Notes: generated from the sequence alone by a model not told the origin. A stretch of DNA of 64,000 nucleotides from Sipunculus nudus (GCA_026874595.1 CM049306.1:12795019-12859018); one strand, 5' to 3'. Shown: positions 51,560 to 63,916, counted from the stretch's first letter. Numbers and translations are program-made.

Positions 51560-52540
51560 TTCAAGCAGAATTTTAGGCAGATAAATCAAACCACTGCCGA
51601 GATATGAGTGATTTTATCCCGAGGCAGACAAACAGACAGACGCTGTGCAAAAATGGTTGCAGGTGGCACCACCAGTTTTGTGTATAATAAAGAGCTATGT
51701 GAGATCTATACACAAGCAAAATTTTGGCCCAATGGGTCAAATGGTTCCTGAGATATGAGCTGGGATGTCTGCAGCGTAAAAGTGAATGTAGGTGGCACCA
51801 CCTGCCACAAAATCCAGAAAGCTGTCCAGGATGTATACACATGCAAAATTTCAGGTTGATAAGTCAAACCAGTGCAGAGATATGAGTGATTTTATCCCAA
51901 GGCAGACAAACAGACGGATGCCATGCAAAAATGGTTGCAGGTGGAGCCACTAGTTTTGCGAATGATAAAGAGCTATGTGAGATCTATACAAATGCAAAAT
52001 TTTGGCCCAGTGGGTCAAACTGTTCCCAAGATATGAGCTTGGATGTCTGCAGCGTAAACGTGAATGTAGGTGGCGACACCTTTCATAAAATCAAGAAAGC
52101 TGTCCAAGATGTATACACATGCAAAATTTCAGGTGGATAAGTCCAACCAATAGAGAGATTTGAGTGATTTTATCCCAAGGCAGATGGAACAGATGGACGC
52201 TGTGCAAAAATGGTTGCAGGTGTCACCACTATTTTTTATGTATGTTATATAGCTATCCAAGGGCTATATTTGTGCAAAAAATTTTTCCAGATCGGTGGAA
52301 AGGTTTCCAAGATATGTGGGTTAATGTGTCAAAACAGACACACAGATGGATGCACTGGAGAGAGGAAAGGTCAGAGGTCAAAACAAAATTGGGGCGCAGC
52401 AGTTCATGTGACCCGAACATAATCCGAGGTTTCGTAAAATTCCGCCAAGCGGTTACGGAGGAGTTCTCCGGACAACTACGTGGCGGCGGCGGCGGTGGGC
52501 TGAAAACATAGTATCTGCAAAACTCTGTTTTGGCAGATAC
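51560..52540. mobile_element. D2 repeat: three 279-bp units and a terminal hairpin
   Basis: Units are marked by GTGCAAAAATGGTTGCAGGTG at about 51640, 51920 and 52199. Each holds two GGTGGCACCACC-type palindromes about 130 bases apart. A GGCGGCGGCGG run precedes the end, as in D1. The right terminus at 52511-52540 has arms GTATCTG/CAGATAC (7 bp), an unequal C versus GG position, AAAAC/GTTTT (5 bp) and loop TCT. No clear left end was found. Confidence 0.75.
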
Positions 52541-53072
52541 AATAATGAACAAACAATTTATGTAATTCTGTCATTATCTTGAAAGATGTGATATATAGAA
52601 TAACAATGTTTTTCTCCAATATTCTAAATTATGATGAATGGAACAGACATGAAGGATATCACAGATTTTACACACAGGAAATGGCAGTGATTTACAAACT
52701 AGTCTTCTTCTTCATCAATATTCAATAAACAGTGCTAGCACTGCCATGCTTTCAGTATTCTCCTGTGGGTAAGTCCGGTATTCCATGCGCCATATTGTGT
52801 CCACTTTGTTTGTGGTTTTACTGTATGGAATAATTAACCATGGTATGAAAGCCAAAGAGTTACATTTTATTGCATCTTTCTCATGAATAAATGACAACAT
52901 TATGAACTCCAACAGGAGAAAGGAATCCAACCCAACAATTTGCAAATAAGCACCTGTCTGAGAGGTTTAGAAATTAATGTCTTCACCTCGCTTGTTTCCC
53001 TGTTAGCAGGATAAAGAAACAGGTTCAGGTGGCCTATGGACCATGCATCTTAACTGCATTTGGCATATTACT
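52541..53072. other. Short unassigned stretch with a dispersed repeat
   Basis: GGAATAATTAACCATG at about 52829 followed by GAGTTACATTTT is repeated near 58182, so at least part is an interspersed repeat of unknown type. Confidence 0.4.
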
Positions 53073-53770
53073 AACAAGTGACCCATGGGTCATGACGATC
53101 AGCAGACTGACATGTGACAATATGCCCTTGCACAGGCAACTAATTACGATAATGTAGGTGGCATTATTGTTCATGTATATTAGCATAAGTTCATCAAGAC
53201 CCATAAGCACAACAAATTTGCTGACAATTCAACCAGCCTTTCCTGAGGAATCTGGCAATTCGTGTGTATTTTGCATTATTTCTTGGGTGCTCAAACATAC
53301 CCTAAAACCCTGAGAATATAGGTCACAATGACCGAATTTCAGGTTTCTGGGGAGAACTTTTGAGGAACTCTCAGGATATCAGGTTAGAAGATTCTGGGCC
53401 CAATGGTTATGATTTGTGCCCTACTTTTGTTTAAAATTTTCAGTTATTCTGAGGGGTGCTTATAAGCCCCATAGCTCAGAAAATATGGGTAACAGAGACC
53501 TAATTTCACGTTTCCTAGGATACTTTTCATGGACCTCCCTTTATTTCAAGTTAGAAGATTTCAGATCCAATGGTTATGATTTGTGCCCTGCTTGGTTTCA
53601 AATTATTTATGCTGGGGGGTGCTTATAAGCTCCATAGCTCAGAGAATATGGGAAACAGAGACCTAATTTCAAGTTTCCAAGGATATTTTTCACAGACCTG
53701 GATGTCAAGTCTAGGACCAATGGTTACAATTTGTGCCCTGTTAACAGATGAACGCATCTTAAGAGGTCTC

Positions 53771-56400
53771 AACAAGGGACCTATGGGTCACGACGCTCAG
53801 CTGTTATATATGATAAAAAAATATTATTTAGAAATGAGGCACATACTGGTTTTGTGTGGTAATTTATATAAGCTGTATTATGAGTTGTTGTTGTTTAGCT
53901 TATGTATGATTTTGATAGTACCTTTGGAGACAGGGAAGAGGATTGATTTCATTTATTTTATTAACAAATGGAGTACTATTGTCACACAGATTTTGACTTG
54001 GCCATATAACTTATAAGCAGAACATATAATATAAGAGTTTAACTATTTATTAAAAAAAATTACAAATATTGTCCCAAATATAATTTTTATTAAAAATAAT
54101 AAGAGAATCATATGATTTTTTAAAATGAAATATAACTGATATGATTATTAAAATAATATTAAAGAATATATTCATGAATGCACTCATGAATACATTTTGA
54201 AAGTATTTGCACGAGTATTCATATACTTTCATTTTTACCTGAATTCCCATTCTTTATGCAAGAAATTTTATAATGGAGTATATAATCATATTCGTATTTA
54301 AATACAATTACAAAGTATTCGCACCATGTCTGGTATTTATTCAGTTTTCACCAAACAATGATGTTGAGAATCCAGAATATACAAAATTCACACATTTAAA
54401 TAATGATCATAAGTACCTGGTTTTATGGCTTTTATTTATATTAAAAAATAACTGTAAAAATTCATTTTGGACTAATTTCACATCAATGTACACACTAGAC
54501 ACAGTAGGAATCTAGATTAATATTATCAACTGCTTCTTTGTCTATCATTTATTTCCTTCATATGATCCCTAATGATTAGTAATGAATAATATGATTTACT
54601 TCTTTATCATTAAAATTGAACTGAAAAATGCCATAGGTGACTGCATGGTGTTATTTGGAATATGTGACATTCTACCCATCGATACAAGATTCTTATATCA
54701 TCAGTAACTGCAAGTTAATTTCCTGTTATTATAAACTAACAAATTCCTTTTCTATTTTTCTTTAATTTGTTATTAAAAACCAATAAAAATTTATTAATTT
54801 ATTGTTTATTGTTATGTTGTTGGTTAAAACTACTAGATGAGTTGGGTTGGACACCTGGATCAACTGTGGCTGGCCATAAGCTGCCTGGATTCCTGTATGC
54901 CTCGCCTCAAGCGTGCATAATTTGATGAAAGGTCAACAAGGTCAACATACAGGTGACTCAAGAGGGGCTGGAGAGAGCCAAAGTCTGACAGGGTCTCATA
55001 AAAAACATTAATAAAAGCTACAATTTTTGGCCAATTTCTTTCAGCTTTCAAAACTAAAAAGCTGAAATCCTTATGTGTCCATGATATGAAAATTATATCA
55101 ACAGTGCTCACGGGAAACAAACGTGCCATGGTCACAGTTGGGCAAAATTTAAGGTACTAATTTTATATTTATACTAATAACTTATAAAATTTGAAAAATT
55201 CAGAACTAATTTTGGGTATTCAATTGAATCTTGATTAAATAATGTTACATCCCTGACAAAAAAATCTCTAGCTTCAGCAATGCCCTTGTTAAGGGAGTAA
55301 ATATATTTCTTGATTTTTACAAAGTGCATTATGTTTGGGCCCATAACTTAAAGCAATTAAGCAATACTGACATCATTCTGGCATGTGCATAGAGAATGAA
55401 AAATATGTATATTATTTATGATTAAAGTCAGATCAGTGGTTTTGATATTCGGCAGTCTTGAAGTGTAACAATGGGTTTTTAATTGAAAAATGAAGTTTTT
55501 CATTAATATCTCGAAGGTATTAAGTCCTAGTGACCAAATTCTTGGCATGGTAGGGGATTTTGGAGACATCTAACTGTATGCCGAATTTAAGGAACTTAGA
55601 GCTGAAGCTGGGGAGCTGAGCTCTTGCAAACTGCATAATACTAGCTTGATGTAAACAATATGTTACATGGTGCTTGAAAACTTGATTAAAATCTACAGTT
55701 TTTGATCAACTGGTTTCAAATTTTTGGTGTTAACAGTTGAAATGCTAACAAGAACATGCTGTGAAAATTAAATCCACGGTACTTACAGGAAAAAAACGTG
55801 CCACGGTCAAAGTTGGGCAAAATTTTAGGTACCAATTTTTTATTTTTATTAATATTTTAAAAAATTTAAAAGATTTTCATCTAATTTTGGGTATACAATT
55901 TAATTTTGATTAATTAAAGTTATATTACTGGAAAAAAGGTCCATAGCTTTAACATTTTTTGTGTTAAGTGATCAAATATCTTTCCTGATTTTTTACAAAA
56001 TGCATTATGTTTGGGCCCATAACTTTTTTAAATTAAATAATACAGACATAATTTCTGGCATGTACATAGGAACTATACAGAGGAATATTTATGGTAAATA
56101 TGAGGAAAAACAGATGAGTGGTTTTGATATTAGGCAGTCCTGAAGTGTGAAAATAGGTTTTTAATATAAAATTGAGGTTTTTCCTTAATTTCTCAAAGGA
56201 ACGAAGTTGCAAAGACCCAGTTTTCGGCTTGGTAGGAGATCTTGGGGACATCTAACATTATGCCGAATTTTGGATTCCTAGGTCTTACGGTTTCAAAACG
56301 TGCCACATCTACGGACGGACGGACGGACGGACGGACAGACGGACGGACGACGGACAATGGACCACGACTATAGCTCAGATGACTTATAGTCAGCTGAGCT
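53771..56400. mobile_element. Element A2, 2.63-kb copy nested in the 330-bp satellite
   Basis: It starts AACAAGGGACCTATGGGTCA and ends with the hairpin at 56372-56400. It is collinear with A1: two units about 678 bases apart (GTGCCATGG and GTGCCACGG), then the ACGG tract. The left flank AAGAGGTCTC and right flank AAAAATAGAGAAAA together recreate the uninterrupted satellite sequence GGTCTCAAAAATAGAG, so both boundaries are defined to within the A-run. Confidence 0.88.
56372..56400. repeat. Terminal hairpin R3 (A family)
   Basis: The same arms, mismatch and loop as R1 (37078-37106). GGACAATGG starts 20 bases upstream and AAAAATAGAG follows. Confidence 0.9.
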
Positions 56401-57050
56401 AAAAATAGAGAAAAAAATTCGTAAAAATCGAAAAAAATACAGGTGGTGCCATCAGACTGCAGAAACTGATGAAACATTCCATGATTAATATCCATGCAAA
56501 GAATCATGGTGATCAGTGCAATAGTTGTTCAGATACTTGAGCTTTTGTTTCAAATTTTCCATTAATCTGGAGGGTACTTCAGAGCCCCTTAGTTCAGAGT
56601 TTATGGGCAACAGAGACCACATAGACTTTTCATGGGCCTCCCTGCATGTCAAGAGGGAAGATTCTAGGTCCAGCCATTACAATTTGTGCCATGTTAACAG
56701 ATGAACACGTCTTAAGATGTCTCAAAAATTAAGAAAAAAAAACTCGTAAAAATTGAAAAAATACAGGTGGCACCACCAAACTGCAGAAACTGATTAAACA
56801 TTCCATGATCAATATCCATGCAAAGAATCATGGTGATCAATGCAATAGTTGTTCAGATACTTGAGTTTTGTATCAAATTTCCCATTGTTTTGGGGAGTAC
56901 TTCAGAGCCCCAAAGCTCAAGAGTTCATGGGTAACAGAGACCTAACTTCAGGTTTCCAAGGGCACTTTTCATGGGCCTCCCTGCATGTCAAGAGAGAAGA
57001 TTCTACATCCAGTCATTACGATTCGTTCCCTGTTAACTGATGACCTCATC

Positions 57051-57450
57051 TTTTAAGGTCTAAAATATAGAGAAAAAAATCGAAAAAAATCGAAAAATTA
57101 TAGGTAGCCCCACCAGTCTGCAGAACGTGATGAAACACTTCATGATCAATATCTATGCAAAGAATCATGGTGATCAATGGATAAGTTGTTCAGATACTTC
57201 AGCTTTTGTATCAAATTTTCCATTATTCTTGGGGGGTACTTCGGGTACCTTCTTTTAAGGTCTAAAATATAGAGAAAAAAATCGAAAAAAAAATCGAAAA
57301 ATTATAGGTAGCCCCACCAGTCTGCAGAAACTGATGAAACACTTCATGATCAATATCTATGCAAAGAATCATGGTGATCAATGGATAAGTTGTTCAGATA
57401 CTTCAGCTTTTGTATCAAATTTTCCATTATTCTTGGGGGGTACTTCAAAG
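57051..57450. repeat. Recent ~203-bp duplication inside the satellite
   Basis: The segments from 57051 and 57253 are almost identical (TTTTAAGGTCTAAAATATAG through CATTATTCTTGGGGGGTACT). They differ in one A-run length and in AACGTG versus AAACTG. The result is a truncated unit much younger than its neighbours. Confidence 0.75.
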
Positions 57451-57961
57451 CCCCATAGCTCAGAGTTTATGGGTAACAGAGACCTTATTTCAGGTTTCCA
57501 TGGAGTCTTTTCATGGGCCTCCCTGCATGTCAAGAGAGAAGATTCTAGGTCCAGTTGTTTCAATTTGTGCCCTGTTAACAGATTACCGCATCTCAAGGTC
57601 TCAAAAATAGAGAAAAAAAAATCGTAAAAATAAAAAAAACATACAGGTGGCGCCACCAGTCTGCAGAAACTGATGAAACATTCCATGACCAATATCCATG
57701 CAAAGATTCATGGTTATCAATGCATTATTTGTTCAGATACTGGAGCTTTTGTATCAAATTATCTATTTTTCTGGGGGGGGGGGGGTACTTCAGAGCCCAA
57801 TAGCTCGAAGAATGTGGGTAACATAGACCGAAATTTAGGTTTCCAAGGAGACTTTTCATATCAAGAGAGAAGATTCTAGGTCCAGCGGTTACCATTTGTG
57901 CCCTGTTAACAGACAGACGGCCGGAAGGCCAGACGGAAGACGGACAAAGGGTGATCGCTAT

Positions 57962-57990
57962 AACTCAGATGACTTACAGTCAGCTGAGCT
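57962..57990. repeat. Terminal hairpin R4 (A family, outer element)
   Basis: Outer arms AACTCAG and CTGAGCT (6 of 7 paired), A·G mismatch, TGACT/AGTCA, loop TAC. It is preceded 20 bases upstream by GGACAAAGG and followed by AAAAAG. Confidence 0.87.
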
Positions 57991-59351
57991 AAAAAGCATT
58001 GCACATAAATACAGTGTACTAGAGTGACCTAATTTGTTGTATAATAATATAATTTGTGGTGTTAATATTTTCAGATTTGAGTAGGAAGAAGTGTAAAAAA
58101 ATAAAACTTTTGGCTCACAGATAAATAACTCAACAGACATCAGTAAATTCCAAATTTTCTAATTTTTCTTATTCTGAGGAATAATTAACCATGATAAGAA
58201 AACCAGAGTTACATTTTCTACCTTGTCTTGTAGAATTTACACCTTCTGGCTCTTAGAAAATATGTCAACAAAGGTTGGAGTCATCTACAGCTAACATACA
58301 CATTCAGGTCAGTACTCTGTAATGCTGATTCAAGATGATTTCAGCAGGGTTTCAAAAGACTATCACACAGAATTATCATAATAATGTTAAGCATACCTGT
58401 CATGAAGATTGGGAAACAGAAACTTTCGAACGAAATAATTATATTTTAATTTAAAATCTTACATATTCAAGAAGACATAAGATTGCCTTTTGTTTTACAA
58501 AAAAGGTCTTACAAAATAAAATAGTTCACAACTGATCATTGGGTTTTCTTCTTTTTTTCAATGATGTCTTAAATAAACATATAAATATGTCAACATGGGT
58601 AGGGATGGTTAAGAAAAACTTTAACTCAAATACCTTGACACAAAGCTAACCTTATTTAACTGAGAAGTGACCCTGACTCAGCAAGACTGATCAAAGGCCA
58701 CACAACAGAACTATGGAATTTAGAACAAAAAGGTTATCAATGATATCACTGATATGACATCTGTCATTTAGTGGAGGAACCTGAAGAAATGATAACAGTT
58801 TAGTCCTTGGTTCTCAGACCTGACTCACACCCTGACCCTGAAATGGTAAATACACAGGTTTAAAATCCACTTGACTCAGATCACAGGGATTGTATGGACA
58901 AAGAAAGTTTGTATCATCCCTTACTTGGATGAAGGACAAAGCCCACATGGGCAAAAGCCCACTAATCAAAAACCAAACCCCAAACATAGTTGGACAAAAG
59001 CCTGCCCCTGGCCAAAATAAATATCATTGTTGTAAATACTTTATTATACCTGTGTATATATTTTCTGACATATTTCATATCTGTTGTTATTCCAGGTTAT
59101 ATATTACATGTCCTTGTTCTATTAATCAGCCACATATTATATACTTGTGGCTATATATCGTATATGATTCAGATTCAATGGTGCATATTCATTTGGAAAA
59201 TTTAATAAATTTTATTGTATTTGAAGTTATGATACCAAAATGACAAACAATTACAAATTAGCTTTCATTTAAAATATTTAATGATAGATACATATATAGC
59301 AATTAAAAGCCTATTATATACAATTACATATGTTTACTTGAATCAACAGAA
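57991..59351. other. Unassigned stretch
   Basis: Apart from the GGAATAATTAACCATG repeat near 58182, nothing is supported. The + strand open frame at 58890-59243 (117 codons) has no recognisable domain. Confidence 0.4.
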
Positions 59352-59625
59352 GAATGGTGACATAATGGTTTAGTTGCTTAACTTGTGGGTTTGTGTCCCA
59401 CTCGGACCAGTGACCACCTTCCATGCCACTTAGGAGTCTACAATAAGGGAACACTTTCTCAACCCAGGAGTGAATGAGTACTGGGCATCAGGCAAATGTA
59501 AAAGAATTTATCTTCTTGCCCCTATTATGGCTGTTTGGATTGTATGCTCCCCAGAAGGCTGAGAAGAGCTACAAAGACGAACAGACCTGAAGTGTAAATA
59601 CTTCCTAAAATGGCTCAGCAGGAAA
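59352..59625 (+). mobile_element. Probable tRNA-derived SINE, degenerate
   Basis: The head GGTGACATAATGGTTTAGTT has an A-box-like block and GGGTTTGTGTCCCACTC a B-box-like block (compare GGTTCGANTCC) about 35 bases later. The body GAATGAGTACTGGGCATCAG leads to ATGGCTGTTTGGATTGTATG, a style seen in molluscan SINEs. The tail boundary is unclear and no target duplication was identified. Confidence 0.5.
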
Positions 59626-62587
59626 CATGTAAAGCCATGGTCAACTTTGTGTCAGCATGTAGGTATCTTTAAACTGAATATGAAAGAATATCTAAGGAGG
59701 CGAACTATGAACATGAAGATAAACATATGTACTGATACTGTAGTACCCCATTTTAAAGCCAACCCTTAGTTTTGTAGGCTCAGTATTTAAATAATTCAAT
59801 AATACTCAGAACCACCCTGCCAGGCCACACTAGTGGTTTCTTAATTTTTTTTTAATGAAGCTAAACACTTGACAGAGCACTGAAATAATATTAACAGTAC
59901 CAGGTTGATACATGATAAGTGACTTATAATATACAACAGTTCTGTCAGTGTTAACATTATTTCATCTGTTACCTACCACAGTATCAGCAAGTGGGCTCCT
60001 GACCAGGTCTGTTACAGCTATATGTGTCACCCTGTATTTGACCTGAGTGTGTACACACAGATCTAGTTACCAGCTGTCTCGATGAAGTTGCGTATATGTA
60101 ATAAGGTGACCATTGATTCAGTACAGACTTACCTATGCCTGTACTGATCAATATAAGGTTATGATCAAGAATACAATCTTCTGTATCATATCCTCACTAC
60201 GATCTGACATGTAAGTTTCTGTTTAAGAATTAAATTCCTTGTCATATTATTAGGCCAAAAAAATAAAAGGTATGGTTCTCAGGTACCACCCGCTTAAATT
60301 AAACCCCAACATCAAAAATTTTTATTTTTGATTTTCATCTTTCAAGAAGATAAAATAAATCAATTTTGATCAGATTAAATTTCTTTTGTTATGTAGTGCT
60401 TTTACATGTTTAGAAAAAGCAATTATGTTATTTTTATGCTTTTCCCAGACCATATGACATTTTTATAAAAAAATAAAAAAAAAGTAAAAAAATAAGGCCG
60501 GCCCGCACTGATATATAAAAAAGTGCCTAAGAACCATTCCTTTTTTTTGCCTTAATTCTCCTATATGGATAACTGTATATGAAAACTATTAATATAGGTT
60601 TATATATTTGGGAAGGTTACAATACAAAAAAGTGAAAGAGAAATGTTATAATTAAAGTTTCAGTTGTTGACAGACCAGACAATCAATCCACCATAACCAC
60701 TACATAACAATGTGGATAACTATACCTTCCCAAAATTATCTAGCTATTTACAATATAGTATCTGTTGTAGAGACTGGTAAAATATGTCACAGCATCACAG
60801 GTTTAATCTCTAGGAAGGATTAGGATCTCATAAATTACTTAAATATTCATGACAAGTTTTGAATATTCATGACAATGTTCTGGGCATACCTATAATCCTG
60901 CATGTAAGCTATGCTCTGTTGTGACAGTTACTGCTATCAAAGCTTTGAAAATCATGCCACTAATGACCATACAATTATATTTATCCTCATATATTTAATA
61001 GGACTCAACACAGGCCATGGCCTCTATATTTAAGTAAGAACACAAACATTGCAATAAACCCAGACTGGAACCTGTTTGAGTGAAAGTCAAAAAGACTGAC
61101 AGAAAAATCAACATCTCTTTGATCTGAAACATGAGCTTGGGTTGGACTAAATTGAAATATTTTGACATCAAGTATATTTCATTTGAAAAAAAGTTCTAAC
61201 TAAATGAGATCTTACTGTATAAGATACACACAAAAAGTAGATGGTAGACTGAACCTTGAACCATTACCTTTCAGCTTCTAGGTGACTGCTTTGAAACATC
61301 AAAGGTATCAAGGTCCTTACATCTTTCTGTGTATCTGTACCTTTATATACCTTTTTTAATTTACATTAGTATTCTACCTAAGTCTGCAGTGACATTGTAT
61401 TCTGTGGTGGAGGAAGCTCAATAGTCACTACATATCCCACTGGTGTGGTGCCAAGACTGCATGATCACACACATGGAGAAACATAATTTATTATTACATA
61501 TATCACATTTTCTACTTCATGATAATGTACCGTATCCTACTTATTTATCAATTTAATACCTAATCCATGATTATTCATAATTCATGCATGTGAAAGAGTC
61601 TCAAACAGCTGACTAAAGTGTAATGGAAATGCTACAAAGCCTTATAAGAGCAATAACCTGCAGGTTACCATGTTAACGGCACTCATGGTGTGCCTTCATG
61701 TATTAACACAGAGTAATAATCCTGCCACCAACTGCCTTTTTACATAATATGGTCAGACCTTTTCTGCTATCTTTATATTTTCTCATTACACTGAGATTAC
61801 TTCAAATCACCTGAGCAGAGTGTATCACTGACTAATTTGTTTGAGCTGTGCTCCAGGTCTGCCAACACAGTGGCTTTACTCAGAAGATAAACCAGTCACC
61901 TGATCCAGTTATGGATCAAGTTATGAGAGAGCTGTGCTCACTGCTATTTAATCCTGACACACTTATCAATAACTGTGCGTGTTCATAATGACATGACTAT
62001 TAATGTATTTGCCTTGACAGAATATGGTTGGACTCAATCATGTTAAACAAGAGTGCTATATAGCCACAGTCTTTCCTGAGATATAAAGCTTCACTTTGTG
62101 AACTCATGAAAAATACATATTTATTTAAGGAGATGACTTGTGATATAGATAGCTTCATGCTGTTACATGATTAAACTGAATTATTCACTGAAGGATATGA
62201 CTTTGGGTAATGATGAATTAACATAGTAGCCATACTTTATTTTATTAATTGGAGGAATTTAGAGGGTTTTTAATACCAAATTTCAACAATGAAAATCAAT
62301 ATCAGAACTACAAAACATGGTCTACAAATGGATTGTAGCAGTATAAATTATGAATGTCTTGCTATATAACCTTAATGCTTGAAAAAACATTATTTCAAAT
62401 AGGCTCATACTATCAGCTTTAAGATTTTGCAGAGACATACTTATCCAAACAGAAGCAGTTAATGACATGGAAGAAGCCATAGTTAATGATACAGTAAAAG
62501 ATTTTGTAAGAAAATCTAAACAAAGTATAAAAGCATTTTATATATTGACATCTCTTATAATTTAGAATATACAAACATACAGAAAGA
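59626..62587. other. Unassigned 3-kb stretch
   Basis: Mostly AT-rich with no supported gene. The piece at 60360-60480 (GATCAGATTAAATTTCTTTT … ATGCTTTTCCCAGACCATAT) is related to 26020-26120, so it belongs to a dispersed repeat that flanks the satellite array there. Confidence 0.4.
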
Positions 62588-62588
62588 T

Positions 62589-62638
62589 GGACAATGGGTG
62601 ATTGATACAGCTCAGCTGATATCAGGTCAGCTGTGCTG
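62589..62638. repeat. Repeat-element end with mismatched hairpin R10
   Basis: GGACAATGGGTGATTGATA is followed 19 bases on by a stem at 62608-62638: CAGC/GCTG, a T·T mismatch, CAGCTGA/TCAGCTG, and a 7-base loop. The leader is the same as in the A and B families, but the stem proportions differ (4+7 rather than 7+5). The rest of the element is not recognised. Confidence 0.6.
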
Positions 62639-63916
62639 TGAAGAAAAAGAAATCGACAAGGAAAAGGCATGCATGCTGGGATGACTTGGTGAAATCTGAC
62701 AACCAAAACATTCACACCTGGGACTAACACCTGGCCCTGTCAGGGTCTATATATCACCTCCAGGCCGGTCTCAAGCAGGTTCTAAGAATCATCAACATGA
62801 ACTGAACTATATTCACAGTCCTGCTTCAAATAAACATATAATATGCTGTGTTCTGCTTTAGCCCAAACATCACTAGTTTAATATTCCAGGAGTTATGAAC
62901 TCTGACATAAACAGTCACCAAGAGAGTTTAATCATAATTCCAGGTATTTTCTTGTTTTGAAACTAAAGATTTTATTTGAGAGATTTGAGTATAGAAAGAT
63001 ACACTTGTATTTAATAATACTGTTTTTTTTATAAAAATGGCAGGGGAAAAAAAAATTTGGCATCATTGATAAGTGGTCTCCCCCAGACATTAGGTATCCA
63101 ACCTAAGTCCTGATCCACACTAATATCAGCGCAAAATTTAAAAGAAATCTTTCTATATTTAGTTTCTGAGTCATATTGCTCCAAAATACAGAATTATTCA
63201 AGGTCAAACATGTTGATAAGTTAAAAGAAATATGTCAATTAGTTTTGTTAATGATACAGCTTATATTTTTCAAGTGGGAGTGATAGGAAATTACATATGA
63301 AAATTATTTTTATTTTGCCACTATGTCACTTTACAAGACAAATAATCACCCATAGTCTTTGGTCATATCAATTTTCAGGTCAATCCATCAAGCCTAACTG
63401 GAGAAATCTTATGATTTTTTTGTGATTTTCAACCAAATGAAGCTGTTTAAGGTCATAAACAGTTTTTTTCCTCTGACCCATGTCTACAGATATGTGCACA
63501 TAATTTTGAAAATCTTTTAAGTTATTATACTCACAATGATTGTCTGCAACAGCAGCCGTGAAATGGTCATGAATCTATACTATCTCAAACTTTTGTTAAG
63601 TGGGATACAATTAATTATTTCCCTAAGTGACTTAGTCAAGTCAGTGCAACTGACTGCTGGGCTAAATCATAAGTACATGCATGTGCACCATTTATTGGTG
63701 CTCTATATTGCTGTCAGAGGGACCTAATTATTAGGTGCTGACCTTAAATATATTAGGTGCTGACCTTAAATATACAAAAATATTATCTCTTTAATCATTT
63801 ACTATTTATATTAAAACAAATAGATGAATCCTTATATTTAAAGCCAGTGTTTTAAGTTAAATACTCCTTCAGCTTGAATATATTGTGCCTGTGTGATATC
63901 CATTATTCAGACAAAT
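62639..63916. other. Unassigned stretch
   Basis: It contains a perfect short tandem duplication at 63732-63773 (TTAGGTGCTGACCTTAAATA twice). The sequence around 63130-63520 has AAGGTCAAAC and TTTCAGGTCAATCCATCA blocks similar in style to D-family repeats, but no ends were found. Confidence 0.4.

Larger units (their letters stand above)
53073..57990. mobile_element. Satellite-carrying A-family element (outer), interrupted by A2
   Basis: The left end AACAAGTGACCCATGGGTCA and the right hairpin 57962-57990 match the A-family ends. The core is the 330-bp satellite (about 53290-53770 and 56401-57910), with the same landmarks as at 24384-26030. Without the nested A2 insertion the element would be about 2.29 kb. 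Just before the right hairpin come ACAGACGGCC tetranucleotide remnants and GGACAAAGGGTGATCGCTAT. Confidence 0.72.

Noticed and set aside
52253-52552. Frames containing GGGGGGLKT or PPPPPPR
   Set aside because: They arise from the GGC-repeat tract before the D2 terminal hairpin.
53416-54016. Open frames of 70 and 148 codons on the + strand
   Set aside because: They read through satellite units (repeated PHSSENMGNRDLIS-type peptides) and the left end of element A2. The same peptides appear wherever the satellite occurs, so they are by-products of the repeat.
37046-57990. Classical Helitron ends (5' TC … CTRR 3')
   Set aside because: The boundaries defined by the empty site begin AACAAG and end GAGCT or GAGCTAA, without CTRR after the hairpin. 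A Helentron/HINE-like affinity fits better.
60112-60202. Minus-strand stretch ending in a strong donor (CATAG|GTAAGT)
   Set aside because: All three frames contain stops, so it could at most be a non-coding exon. No partner was found, so it is not listed as a feature.
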